Source: Halomonas sp. A40-4 (GTDB taxonomy: Bacteria > Pseudomonadota > Gammaproteobacteria > Pseudomonadales > Halomonadaceae). From it: 64,000 nt of DNA. The stretch spans positions 744,001 to 808,000 of the forward strand of contig NZ_CP065230.1 in the NCBI RefSeq assembly GCF_015767635.1, given 5' to 3'. Shown piece by piece: positions 20,767-30,230 of this stretch (its first letter is position 1; every line of letters starts with the position of its first letter). The notes under the pieces were generated by a model, which was given only the letters and a program-made list of their open reading frames with translations, ran no database searches and was not told the DNA's origin. Position numbers and translations under genes: made by a program.

Positions 20767-21833
20767 CTCTTGCAGAATGGGTACGGTGTTACTTTGTTTT
20801 TCAGTATATTTCAAGAAAAATAGTAGAAGATAATGCTGGGTGCGTATTGACTGAAAAAGAAATTACTAGAGCATTGGAAGAGTCAGGGGTGGTTAGAGTT
20901 AAAGGTTTAAAATTTATAAGTTTGGTGTCATTTTCGAAAGATGCGGTTGATCTTTACGACTGCCCGTTAATAAAAGTTTCCAGTGATAGTTATTATATTT
21001 CTTTTAATAGCCTCTTGTATGCTAATATTTCTAATATTGTTATATCTAGGCTTTCATCTTTAGATACGGATTCAAGTGGTAAAGGTTATAGGTTTGAGTC
21101 TGAGGTTAATGACCTCGTTCGGGATAGGATTGGGAATTGTAAATCTTTTAAGTTCAAAAGAGGTGAAAGTGAGTATGAATATGATGCTGTATTTGCTTTA
21201 GATGATCATTTGTTTCTCTTGGAGTGTAAGAACAAGTCCTTGTCTTGGTATAATCCGGTAAAGTCATACAGAAATAGAAAGGTTTTATCAGATTCAGTTC
21301 GACAAGTTAAGAGGCTGAAAAATGCTTTAATAAAGTACCCTGAAGTGGTGGAAGAGCACTTTGGTATCGAATCTTTAAGCCTTAAGATTGTTCCTGTTGT
21401 TTTTAATTGCTTGCCATTTTCCTGGAGAGGAGAGGTTGAGGGGGTTTATGTAACTGACTTTTCATCATTCTCTAGGCTGTTAAAAAGCTCAGAAATCAAT
21501 ATGGTTGTGTCTAGCTCGAAGGGGCAGGAGAATATAAAGTCCTTATACAAGCAATGGGAAGGTGATTTGCTGTGTTCAAAAGACATAATTAGGCATTTTG
21601 AAAATCCTATCCAGTTAATTCCATTTTTTTACTCGAGAAAGGCTGAGTATAGATGGTGGATTGCAGACGATGAAGTAGCCTTTACGGTAAAAGATTTTGA
21701 GGTAGATGCCAAAGAGTATGGTAAGCAAGAAAGAAAAATTTTTAAAGTCTCGCCAATTAAAAAGCAGAAGAAGAATAAAAGCAATAGAAAGGAGATGATA
21801 AAGAAATCAAAAAAGAAAAATAGGAAAAAATAG
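20724..21833 (+). CDS. C-terminal part with PD-(D/E)XK nuclease motif
   Basis: A 369-residue frame overlapping the previous one; the first dozen codons are probably out-of-frame sequence, and the real continuation begins near 20752. Around residues 123-175 it shows RFESEVNDLV, then EYDAVFALDD and LFLLECKNK, the E...D...ExK arrangement of PD-(D/E)XK nucleases. The C-terminus is a lysine-rich tail (KKQKKNKSNRK). The gene is AT-rich like its partner. Function unknown; the motif and defence-island setting suggest a nucleic-acid-targeting role, which is inference. Confidence 0.6.
   Translation: MCEHVRRQKTYHGLTLAEWVRCYFVFQYISRKIVEDNAGCVLTEKEITRALEESGVVRVKGLKFISLVSFSKDAVDLYDCPLIKVSSDSYYISFNSLLYANISNIVISRLSSLDTDSSGKGYRFESEVNDLVRDRIGNCKSFKFKRGESEYEYDAVFALDDHLFLLECKNKSLSWYNPVKSYRNRKVLSDSVRQVKRLKNALIKYPEVVEEHFGIESLSLKIVPVVFNCLPFSWRGEVEGVYVTDFSSFSRLLKSSEINMVVSSSKGQENIKSLYKQWEGDLLCSKDIIRHFENPIQLIPFFYSRKAEYRWWIADDEVAFTVKDFEVDAKEYGKQERKIFKVSPIKKQKKNKSNRKEMIKKSKKKNRKK
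20746..20751 (+). other. A6 run at the frame change
   Basis: The zero frame reads GAC AAA AAA CTT. A -1 slip on the two AAA codons gives ACT TAT CAT GGT, which joins the downstream frame. Either an indel mutation in a homopolymer or a site for ribosomal or transcriptional slippage. Confidence 0.6.
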
Positions 21834-22071
21834 ATGTGTAACTCAGATTTTTACTGGCTTCTAGGGTCTCCTGACAAAGTGTAAGAGGCTGGATGATAGA
21901 TTAAGCCATAGGAGTTATCCTCTAGCGGCAGCGCGTAACCTTATTGATTATTTTACCCAGGCGACGTCACCCCCAGATTGAGTATCCGGGCCGAACTTTG
22001 GCATGGTGCTGGCAAGGTACGAAAACGTTGCATATGTTCCCGCGTTACTTCCATATGCAAGCACGATCAAC
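21834..22071. other. Intergenic stretch with inverted repeat
   Basis: No gene seen. TTGCATATG (22028-22036) and CATATGCAA (22052-22060) form a perfect 9-bp inverted repeat just outside the IS66 terminus at 22072. Confidence 0.5.
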
Positions 22072-22378
22072 GTAAGCGCTCCATAAACCCCATCTACCCA
22101 AGCTAACCCGTGCTGATCACACTGACGATCTCTTTGGTTTGGAGATCATCATGCGCTTTGAACTCAACCCGACCCAGGCCTTTTGGCTTGGCCATCTTTA
22201 CTATGCCTCGGCGCTGAACATGCCGTTAAGTGATTACGCCGCCTCACAGACGTTAACCCTCACCGACCTGCTGATGTGGGTGAAGTGGTTAAGCGTACAA
22301 GGGTTGCCGGTGCCGGTGTCCCCCCCTCTGGCTGGGTCGATGCTCTTGGTCTTGTTTTCCATGACTCTAAATAAATAG
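22072..22378 (+). mobile_element. IS66-family left-end remnant with truncated tnpA
   Basis: Begins with the terminal sequence GTAAGCGCTCC (22072) followed by a leader about 93% identical to that at 36842-36906 in the opposite orientation. The remnant orf1 starts at the ATG at 22151 (GGAG 6 bases upstream) and reads MRFELNPTQAFWLGHL and so on, the small TnpA of IS66 elements. Homology to the other copy stops at about 22314 (after QGLPVP), and the frame then runs into unrelated sequence to 22378. No 8-base target duplication matches the right copy. Confidence 0.75.
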
Positions 22379-22480
22379 ATCCGTAGCACCAGAGAACAAA
22401 AATTCGATTTATAGGCTCTTTGCGTTAAGCTCGTGAACATCGGATCTAGTCAACCCCCCAATTGAGCTCATATCCCGCTG

Positions 22481-25400
22481 ATGCCAACACCAACGATCAA
22501 TTTTCAAGCTATCCGACCCCACCACGGAAGCCAGCATGGCGGGTTCGAAGAACTCGTATGCCAGCTCGCCGCGCTGGACACTACAGTCGGCGTACCCTTT
22601 CACCGCAAAGGAGCCGGTGCAGACGCAGGGCTCGAATGCTATCGCGTCGAGCGCGACGAATCGGAGATTGGTTGGCAGGCAAAGTATTTCTTCGAGCTTG
22701 GTAGCGGCGAAACTGCGCAGCTAAAAGAATCCTTCGATACTGCCGTAGACAAGCATCCTTCACTAGCCCGCTTCATTGTTTGTCTACCGTTCGACTTGTC
22801 GGACGGGCGTGTAGGTGCACGCAAGTCCGAACGCGATCGCTGGAACGACTGGGTGAATGCACGTCAAGCCTCCATTGCGCCCCGAGTGGTTGAGATCGAA
22901 CTCTGGGGTGGTTTCCAGTTGACTGAACGGCTGTCTCGGAATGATCCGCTGCACGTCGGACGCCGTACCTATTGGTTCGATCTCCCACATTTTGGGGTCG
23001 AGTGGCTGAGGGACAGGTTCGAGATCACCCGCGTGGGGCTCGGCCGTCGCTACACTCCCGAGCTCAATGTCGAACTGCCAATCCGCCAGGCCTTAGCTGC
23101 GTTCGCGCGCGATCCCGAATTCGTGCGTCGGATCATCGATTGGGTGGATGATCTCGACGAGGCGCGGCATCGCTCGCTGCGTGATATCGGCGCCGTGTTG
23201 GAGACCACGGATGATGTCGATGTGGCGATGCTCAACGATCAAGTGACTGCGATTTCTGCGGCGATTCGCACCGCGCCGCTCGGTCCCACAGACCCGCTGC
23301 CACTTGACGAATGGCGCACCTTGGTGACGGCGGCGACCACAACACTCGATCGTTGTTGGGCGGGGGTCTGGGAGCTGCGCCGTCAGCCTGGCGGCAATCG
23401 CGAGAGTGTGCGCAACGGTCTTTATTTTGCTGCGCATTTGCGGGAGGCACTGGATCGGATCGCCGAGTCGCTCAATGCCCCATGGGTCAGCCTCGCCAAC
23501 GCACACCGTTTGCTGCTCAGCGGCGAGGCAGGCGTTGGAAAGTCCCACTTGCTTGCCGATGTTGCCGAGCATCACATCGCACGTGGCTTTCCCGCTGTGC
23601 TCACGCTCGGCGGCGAGTTCAGCGATGCTGAGCCCTGGCGACAGATTGCCGAGCAGTCGGGCCTCACCAATACCCCGCCAGACGCGATCCTCGGCGCTCT
23701 TGACGCCGCCGCCGAGGCCGCTGGCACGCGTGCGCTGGTGATGGTCGATGCGATCAACGAACGTAACGGTATCGCGGTCTGGTCCGAACGACTCGCTACA
23801 TTCTTTGCCGTTGCCGACCGCTTCAGTCATGTCGCGATACTGGTCTCGTGCCGCACCACGTTCCTACCTTATATCGTGCGCAACCTCGAAGAGGATACGT
23901 TACCCCGACTCGAGCATCCCGGCTTCGCAGGGAAGGCTGCTGAGGCTGCGCGACGTTATCTCGACCAGCGTGGCATCGTGCGCATGGCAGCCCCGTACTT
24001 CGCGCCCGAGTTCGAGAATCCGCTGTTCCTACGCACCTGCTGCGATATGCTCGAGCGGCGGAGGGCGCGCGAGTTGCCGCGAGGCCTCGACGGGGTATCG
24101 AGTATCTTCGATTTTTATTTCGGCGCAGTCGTCGAAACTCTCAATCAGCGCATGGGGTTGGTGTCCAGGCGAAAGCTTGTGGAGACAGGCCTTAGCGCGC
24201 TCACTGAGGCCATGGTCGCGGCGGGTGTAGGCTACCTGCCGATCGACACAGCAATTGCGATCCTAGATGAGGTTCATCCATCTGCTGGAAGTACCAATCA
24301 GGACCTATTTTTCCAGCTAGAGAACGAGGGAGTAATTGCGGTCGAACCGGTCCGTGAGGGAGATGCGATTATTGAGATGGTTCGCTTCACATTCGAACGG
24401 ATGAGCGATCACCTTATTGCCCAGCGGTTGCTCGATACCCATGTCGATGATGGCGATCCCGCGTCGGCCTTCTCCACTGGAGGCCCGCTCGTGCCATATG
24501 TGGCGGGGCGGGACTCATACCAATTTGCAGGAATCGCTGAGGCGCTCGCCGTCCAACTCCCGGAACGCTACGGCATTGAACTCATCGATGCGATCGATGA
24601 CAAGTTCGCCCCCTGGGATCTCGTCCATGCGTTTCAGCTCAGCCTGCTGTGGCGCCGCCAGGACGTCTTCTCCGAGCGAACCCTCGAGCTAGTAGAGGAA
24701 TGGGCCGATGCAATCGGCGTTGATGCAGTACTCGAGACAATTCTCGCAATAGCCACCGAGCCCAACAATCGCTTCAACGCTGATCATCTCGACCGTTGGC
24801 TGCACCCGCTCTTGATGCCCGAGCGCGACGCTCAATGGTCGACCCGAGCCATGCTCCTCATTGAGGAGAGTGAGGCCGGAGAGGAAGTGATCAACACGTT
24901 GATCGAATGGATACTCGCCAATGGTCTAGAGCAGATTGAGCCGGCTCGCGCGCGGCTCGCTGCAATCACGCTCGCTTGGCTCACCAGTCTCAGCCATCGT
25001 TGGGTCCGCGACATGGCGACCAAAGCACTCGCGACGTTGCTGGTCGATCGACGCGAACTCGCCGCTGCGCTGATTGATCATTTCGCCGATGTCGATGACG
25101 CCTATGTCATCGATCGCGTGCTCGCCGCCGCCTATGGCGCGGCGACGCGCTGTTCGAGCGACGAGGGGCTCGCTGAGCTTTCCCGTGCCGCCTTTGCTGC
25201 GGTGTTTGCGCGCAACCCGCTCCCGACCCACGCCCTTGTCCGCGATCACGCGCGTGGTATCGTCGAGCTCGCCGCCAGCCGCGGCGTCCTGCCTGACGAT
25301 GTGCCACTTGATTGCGCCAGACCTCCTTACCCACGCGGCGAGCCGCTCGAAACTATTACTGATGAAGCGCTTAGCACGTATGTTCAGGACTACGGTCGAA

Positions 25401-27016
25401 GCGTGTTTCGTAATCAGATCTGCGGCTCGGCAGTCGAGGACGGCGATTTCGCACGTTACGAGATCGATTCACTCGCGAGTGACTTTCTGCGGCTCCCCCG
25501 TGAGGAGCATGGTCGATCGATGCGAGACATCTATGAGGAATGGCACGGAGATGTTATTGCGCCGTATCCCGATCGTGAGGCGGCGTTCGCTCGCGTGGTC
25601 GATATCGCGGGACGTGTCTCCGAGATGCCTGACAGCTTCGAGGTCTGGGGACATGGTAGCGGTGCAGATGAACTGCTCAAGGCGCGACGCGCTGCAGAGA
25701 AGGCACGCGAGAGTGCGATCGAAGAGTTCGAGCGCCTGCTGGACGAGAACGAGGTTCAGGAATTTAGGATTCGCGCGGCCAACTATCTTCGCGGTCGTAT
25801 GTGGGACGAGCGTGCCGCCGTTTGGCATCCGACTTACGCCCGTGAACAGTCGCGCCACTGGGTTGCATGGCGAGCACATGAGCTTGGTTGGACCCCTGAG
25901 CGTTTCGCCGAATTTGATCGCCAGATGGCCAGCCACGGTCGAATGGAGCACCGTATTGAGCGCATCGGGAAAAAGTATCAATGGATTGCTTACCATGAAT
26001 TGACAGGACGTTTGTCTGACATCGCTCTTGTAGAAGGTCGTTTCCAGGATGATCCTGAGCTCTATCATGGGCCATGGCAAGTTGGGACGCGTGAGATGGA
26101 TCCAACCAATCTCGTGACCCGCACCAATCAGCACGACTCTGACCGGCAAGGCGCGACCTGGTGGTCGCCCCATGCCTTACATTGGCGAGAGGAACCACCT
26201 GAGGCTCGGGTCGCGTGGATGGAAGATCAATCACGAGATATTCCCAATCCTATTCAACAGATTGATGTCGCCGATTCTGATGGCCGACGCTGGTTAGTGC
26301 TCAATACGACTGTTGGCCGCAATCAATGGTGTATGGTCAACGGAGAGCGCGTGATTCATCGGATGACCTGGCATAAGGTCAAGTCTATGCTTGTTGCACG
26401 AAATGATGCTGAGCGTTTGGAGAAGCATCTCGCGTGTTCGGCGAGAGATCGAGAGCACCCACCAGAAGTTGAGATGCCTTGGGGTGGCTATCTTGGCGAA
26501 TATCCTTGGCATCCTGCATTCGAGAACATTGATGGTATCTGGGCACTTGGTAGTGATCCCGCGATCCAGACTCAAGCGACTGTAGCTGATTGGTTTGTCG
26601 AACGCGCCGGCCACAATTATTCGGTGGAGGAGAGTTTTAATCTTACGATTCCCGCGCCAGCGCTAATGCATGGCCTCCATCTTCGTCTAGCTGACGGGCG
26701 TTCGCTTGGCTACTCTTCAGCCAATGGAAAAATTCTTTTCAAAGACCCTTCGGTTAATGAGCCGGGGTTTAGTGCGGCGGTCGTTGATCGTGATGCGTTC
26801 CGTGCTTTCCTAGACGCTGAGGGACTAGAGATAGTGTGGGTTTTCACTGGCGAGAAAAGTGCGCACGGTGGGCAGCCCCATGGCCGTGGATGGGGTGGGA
26901 TGCTTACTTACTGGGGCATCTACCGATTTGACGGTGATTCTATCCGCGGTGAGGTAAATTTCGAATGCAAAGATGCGAGACCCGAGCAATTGAAGGAGCT
27001 TCTGGCCTATCCATGA
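22481..27016 (+). CDS. Avs-like STAND NTPase with N-terminal nuclease-like domain
   Basis: A 1511-residue cytosolic protein. The N-terminus shows a Mrr/PD-(D/E)XK-like arrangement: FEELVCQL at residues 22-29, GADAGLE (D48) and GWQAK (Q66, K68). A P-loop NTPase follows, with Walker A GEAGVGKS near residue 349, Walker B LVMVDAINE near 420 and a sensor-like SCRTTF near 450. The remaining ~1000 residues are helical repeats and a beta-rich C-terminal region. This nuclease-STAND-large-sensor layout matches antiviral AVAST (Avs) proteins, which sense phage terminase or portal and then cut DNA. Codon use is GC-rich, unlike the AT-rich gene to its left. Phage recognition here is inference; subtype uncertain. 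Confidence 0.7.
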   Translation: MPTPTINFQAIRPHHGSQHGGFEELVCQLAALDTTVGVPFHRKGAGADAGLECYRVERDESEIGWQAKYFFELGSGETAQLKESFDTAVDKHPSLARFIVCLPFDLSDGRVGARKSERDRWNDWVNARQASIAPRVVEIELWGGFQLTERLSRNDPLHVGRRTYWFDLPHFGVEWLRDRFEITRVGLGRRYTPELNVELPIRQALAAFARDPEFVRRIIDWVDDLDEARHRSLRDIGAVLETTDDVDVAMLNDQVTAISAAIRTAPLGPTDPLPLDEWRTLVTAATTTLDRCWAGVWELRRQPGGNRESVRNGLYFAAHLREALDRIAESLNAPWVSLANAHRLLLSGEAGVGKSHLLADVAEHHIARGFPAVLTLGGEFSDAEPWRQIAEQSGLTNTPPDAILGALDAAAEAAGTRALVMVDAINERNGIAVWSERLATFFAVADRFSHVAILVSCRTTFLPYIVRNLEEDTLPRLEHPGFAGKAAEAARRYLDQRGIVRMAAPYFAPEFENPLFLRTCCDMLERRRARELPRGLDGVSSIFDFYFGAVVETLNQRMGLVSRRKLVETGLSALTEAMVAAGVGYLPIDTAIAILDEVHPSAGSTNQDLFFQLENEGVIAVEPVREGDAIIEMVRFTFERMSDHLIAQRLLDTHVDDGDPASAFSTGGPLVPYVAGRDSYQFAGIAEALAVQLPERYGIELIDAIDDKFAPWDLVHAFQLSLLWRRQDVFSERTLELVEEWADAIGVDAVLETILAIATEPNNRFNADHLDRWLHPLLMPERDAQWSTRAMLLIEESEAGEEVINTLIEWILANGLEQIEPARARLAAITLAWLTSLSHRWVRDMATKALATLLVDRRELAAALIDHFADVDDAYVIDRVLAAAYGAATRCSSDEGLAELSRAAFAAVFARNPLPTHALVRDHARGIVELAASRGVLPDDVPLDCARPPYPRGEPLETITDEALSTYVQDYGRSVFRNQICGSAVEDGDFARYEIDSLASDFLRLPREEHGRSMRDIYEEWHGDVIAPYPDREAAFARVVDIAGRVSEMPDSFEVWGHGSGADELLKARRAAEKARESAIEEFERLLDENEVQEFRIRAANYLRGRMWDERAAVWHPTYAREQSRHWVAWRAHELGWTPERFAEFDRQMASHGRMEHRIERIGKKYQWIAYHELTGRLSDIALVEGRFQDDPELYHGPWQVGTREMDPTNLVTRTNQHDSDRQGATWWSPHALHWREEPPEARVAWMEDQSRDIPNPIQQIDVADSDGRRWLVLNTTVGRNQWCMVNGERVIHRMTWHKVKSMLVARNDAERLEKHLACSARDREHPPEVEMPWGGYLGEYPWHPAFENIDGIWALGSDPAIQTQATVADWFVERAGHNYSVEESFNLTIPAPALMHGLHLRLADGRSLGYSSANGKILFKDPSVNEPGFSAAVVDRDAFRAFLDAEGLEIVWVFTGEKSAHGGQPHGRGWGGMLTYWGIYRFDGDSIRGEVNFECKDARPEQLKELLAYP

Positions 27017-27353
27017 CGAAATGAGACAGTGCATAGCTGGAAGCAGCTGTTGTGGATGGCGATGCGTCAGATATGCATTGGCCCGCGTCCACGCTAGCAC
27101 TTCCTCTAGATCCCATACCACACAGCGCTCGGTGAGCCGGAAGCGGCAAGCGAGTTCGATCCGCTACTCCATTTCGAAGATGCTTGTCTCAGCTAGGGGT
27201 CCATTCGGTCGTAGCTCCTGACGTCATGGGTCAGTACGCAGCTATTGCTCCCTTGCAATTCATTCACTTCTAGATTACGAAGCTGGACGGAGCTAGCTGG
27301 ATACGCCTTACGTGCCAGCTTGAGCAACTGGTAGCTCGACTGATAACTCAACG
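27017..27353. other. Gap between convergent genes with possible AlpA remnant
   Basis: No intact gene. On the minus strand, about 27065-27160, the reading FRLTERCVVWDLEEVLAW resembles the C-terminal half of AlpA-type prophage/island regulators, preceded by a stop. If real it is a fragment of an older mobile element. Tail-to-tail position between the STAND gene and the next minus-strand gene. Confidence 0.35.
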
Positions 27354-29054
27354 CTACAAGCTAAACTCTGGCCCATCGTGGGAGCGGGGATGGTGCCGAT
27401 GCTTATGTATAATCTTCTGGTATCCCTTTTCCGGCGTGTCGCGATAATATTCGCGCAGCCTTTTCCTCAGCTCAAGGACATAGGGCTCATCCTCAATGGC
27501 GACTAGAAATAAATGTCGAGGGAGACCTCCTGTCGTTCCACTTCCGAGGATGCCAAACGCATCCTCAATCGTATCAAACGGTTCGCCCAAGTCGGATTCG
27601 GCATTACACAAGCCGAAGCTAACGAAGCTGGCCCAGTCCCAGCCATCTTTCCGCACATCTAGTCGAAGGTAGGGGGAACCAGGATCCTTCTGCGCATTGA
27701 GCGCGCACTGCTGCAGGGCTTCAGCTGAGCTGACTGTTGGCACTGGAGGATAAAGAGTAAACGGTGACTCGTGGTAAAACAGGTAGTAACCCGCCCTAGG
27801 CAATCTGGAAAGCTTGGAAAGCTGGCCTTTGCTACTCCCTATGTTGGCAATGCCCTGTTTGGCTCGCTTGGCCTGTAGAAGCACGGCCTTCCGGCACCTC
27901 AATCCGCCTACGTTCAGCGATATGATGATGCCAAGGTCGGCCCCCACACGGGATTCTTCGGCCTTACTCGCGAGTTGAAGTGTACCCAGATAAGATGAGG
28001 ACTTTGGATAGCCGAATTTCGGAATCCGTTTGGCGGCCCATCCTGACAGCCAAGATTCTACGTTGGTACTGAACCGGCCGTTGAGCGGATCCTCATGCGC
28101 CTCGGTGTCGGAAAGGAAGTCCGCCATTTGTTGTGCGCACTGGAACATAGGCCAGTAGATAGTCCAGAGCACATCGACAGTAAAGTGCTGTGGCGATGTC
28201 GCTAGCAGCGGGAGAAGCTGCCACTGATCCGCCGGATGGGAACAGAGCGCTAGTTTCCTGGCTGGTTCACCTAGCATGCTGGCGGCTGCAAGTTTGGCCG
28301 AGGCCTCGGCAATTTCGGTAAATGCGCCTGTAGCGGGAATGCCAGCATGGTCGCTATAAGCCCTATCCCGCATGTCCTGGGCTTCTTGCTGCCAACCTGC
28401 GTAAACAGCTGCAGAAGGACGAATCTGGAAAACGAGCTTCTCCAGAAGTTTTGTGGCTTCCGCTACGCGATCTGTTTGCACCAAACCGGCAATGCTCTCG
28501 AAATTCTTGGCAAAGTCTGCGGCCAACCAACCTTCGCCGCATGCGGCGGCCATCGGCGCAGTTGCTACCTTCTGGAATTTGGCTAGCACTGCATGCCGTG
28601 CCTGATAGGACGAAAGGTTTTCATTCAGCGTAAGCAGTTTGCTCCGTTGCTCTTCTACATCGCGGTTGTGTACGGCGATGTCCCTGGTTCGCTGTGCTTG
28701 AACCTCTGGTTCGTCGAATTGACGTTCAGCTTGCGCGTACTGGTCTTTGGTATGCCGCCAATCGCGCCATGCCCGAAATGTGTTCACGGGAGAGAGGATC
28801 CAGCCTAGCCCACTTTTCTGTCTAATACTGAGAAAGCGTTTCCTGAGTGTTACGGTCTGGGTACGCATTGGCGAGAGGGCTGTCTCGCGTTCTTGCTCCT
28901 CGCTTCGAAAGGCTAAGCCTTTGATACGACGGATTTCCTGTTCTGTTGCCCGAATCTGCTGGGCCAAGGAGCCGACAGTGTGCGATAGAAATGAGGTCAG
29001 CCTGCGGCTGGTGAGGGCAAGAGCGTGCCTGTCAGAAATATGATTCGATGTCAT
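27354..29054 (-). CDS. Coiled-coil protein with GAD...QAK nuclease-like motif
   Basis: A 566-residue protein I do not recognise. I start it at the ATG at 29054, which has AGGA 9 bases upstream and begins MTSNHISDRHALALTSRRL; the open frame continues upstream without family support. Residues 20-170 are charged and probably coiled coil (Gln/Arg/Glu-rich). Near residues 367-394 it reads ESRVGADLGI, then AVLLQAKRAK, which fits the E...GxD...QxK core of a PD-(D/E)XK nuclease. It is convergent with the Avs-like gene, so it is probably an independent defence or mobile-element gene. Function not assigned. Confidence 0.65.
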   Translation of the reverse strand: MTSNHISDRHALALTSRRLTSFLSHTVGSLAQQIRATEQEIRRIKGLAFRSEEQERETALSPMRTQTVTLRKRFLSIRQKSGLGWILSPVNTFRAWRDWRHTKDQYAQAERQFDEPEVQAQRTRDIAVHNRDVEEQRSKLLTLNENLSSYQARHAVLAKFQKVATAPMAAACGEGWLAADFAKNFESIAGLVQTDRVAEATKLLEKLVFQIRPSAAVYAGWQQEAQDMRDRAYSDHAGIPATGAFTEIAEASAKLAAASMLGEPARKLALCSHPADQWQLLPLLATSPQHFTVDVLWTIYWPMFQCAQQMADFLSDTEAHEDPLNGRFSTNVESWLSGWAAKRIPKFGYPKSSSYLGTLQLASKAEESRVGADLGIIISLNVGGLRCRKAVLLQAKRAKQGIANIGSSKGQLSKLSRLPRAGYYLFYHESPFTLYPPVPTVSSAEALQQCALNAQKDPGSPYLRLDVRKDGWDWASFVSFGLCNAESDLGEPFDTIEDAFGILGSGTTGGLPRHLFLVAIEDEPYVLELRKRLREYYRDTPEKGYQKIIHKHRHHPRSHDGPEFSL

Positions 29055-29574
29055 CTTTGGCTTCCTGGCCTTATAGGTCATTTGCCGTTGCAGGGCAATT
29101 GCGCTAGAAGTAGCGTCAATCTTTGAAGCAGTGTACCTGACCACCTTGCTGCCGTGCGCGATGCTGATGGGGCGATTGCAACAAAAGATGCAGCTGGCGC
29201 AGTTGTGGATAAGGCAGGGCAAAACAGACAATATCTAGTTCTAGCTACATCGTCCATTCATCCCTGCTTGCCGCCGTTGACTTGCGGGCTACGCCCCGTG
29301 CTTCGTGCCGAATCGTGGCCATCCGGCTTTGATACCTGACGCCTCCGGCCCAAAAGGGCCTGCGCGCTCCGCTTGGTATGATCGAGTGTGTGTAGTGGGT
29401 ATGGAATGGACGGTCTTGTTGTTCCCTTCACCGTATCACGGCGTTCTCGCCGTCAAGGGCTGCACGTGCTATGCACGCTTGCGGCCATGGCCGTCTATGA
29501 CCCTGTGACAGCTTGCGATGCGCAGTGCTGGTGCCGGTTTCAGGCAATTCCGCCCGAGTAACCGGAGTACGATC
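29055..29574. other. 520-base gap upstream of radC remnant
   Basis: No supported gene. It holds the promoter region of the minus-strand gene and a GC-rich leader on the plus side with a small hairpin GGCCC-AAAA-GGGCC (29347-29360). Short open frames here have no recognisable product. Confidence 0.4.
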
Positions 29575-30082
29575 ATGACGCAACTGTCCTTTTCCTCGTT
29601 TGATTCCTCTCTTCTGGTGCGTGACGCGCAGGGGCGCTATCTGCCGGCATCGATAGACCAAATTCTTGACGCCGCGCGCCAGTTCATCGACCAGAAAATA
29701 CAGCGGGGGATGTCCTTCGTCTCACCGGCGCTCGTCAAAGAGTACCTGTGTGCCAAGCTGGCTGGTTTTGAGCATGGAGTCTTTGCGGTACTGTTCCTCG
29801 ATTCGCAGCATCACCTGATCGAATACAGCGAGATGTTCCGTGGCACCATCGACAGTGCGTCGGTATCCGCGAGAAGTGGTCAAGGAAGCTCTGCGGCTCA
29901 ATGCGCCAGCGGCGATTTTCTCGCACAACTATCCCAGTGGGAATCCCGAGCCGAGTCGTGCCGATGATGCCATCACCAAGCGCCTCACAGAAGCGCTAGC
30001 ACTGGTGGGTGTGCGCACACTGGATCATGTTATTGTGGCCGATAGAGACACCACGTCCTTTGCCGAACGTGGCCTGATCTGA
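29575..30082 (+). pseudogene. radC: Broken RadC-family JAB/MPN gene
   Basis: Encodes a RadC-like protein of the type carried by integrative elements. The first part (MTQLSFSSFDSSLLVRD to [11 protein letters not shown]) is in one frame to about 29870. The rest ([22 protein letters not shown] to FAERGLI) is in another, so a one-base indel lies near 29868-29876. The metal motif HNHPSG reads HNYPSG, so a zinc ligand is also lost. RadC proteins of this kind are common markers of islands and ICEs; this copy is doubly inactivated. A terminator follows directly. Confidence 0.8.
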
Positions 30083-30085
30083 TCT

Positions 30086-30111
30086 TGGGGCTTTGGCCCC
30101 TTTTTTGATGC
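30086..30111 (+). terminator. Terminator after radC remnant
   Basis: GGGGC-TTTG-GCCCC hairpin followed by six T. Confidence 0.75.
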
Positions 30112-30230
30112 CCTTGTCGTGTCGAACTCACGGGCACTGGGGGGCGTGTTGTGCTTGTCTGCCCACGCCTTCGTTGAAGGTAGCAAGGCGTTCTTGCTGT
30201 CACCTCACCATATCACTGCATTCACGTCGC

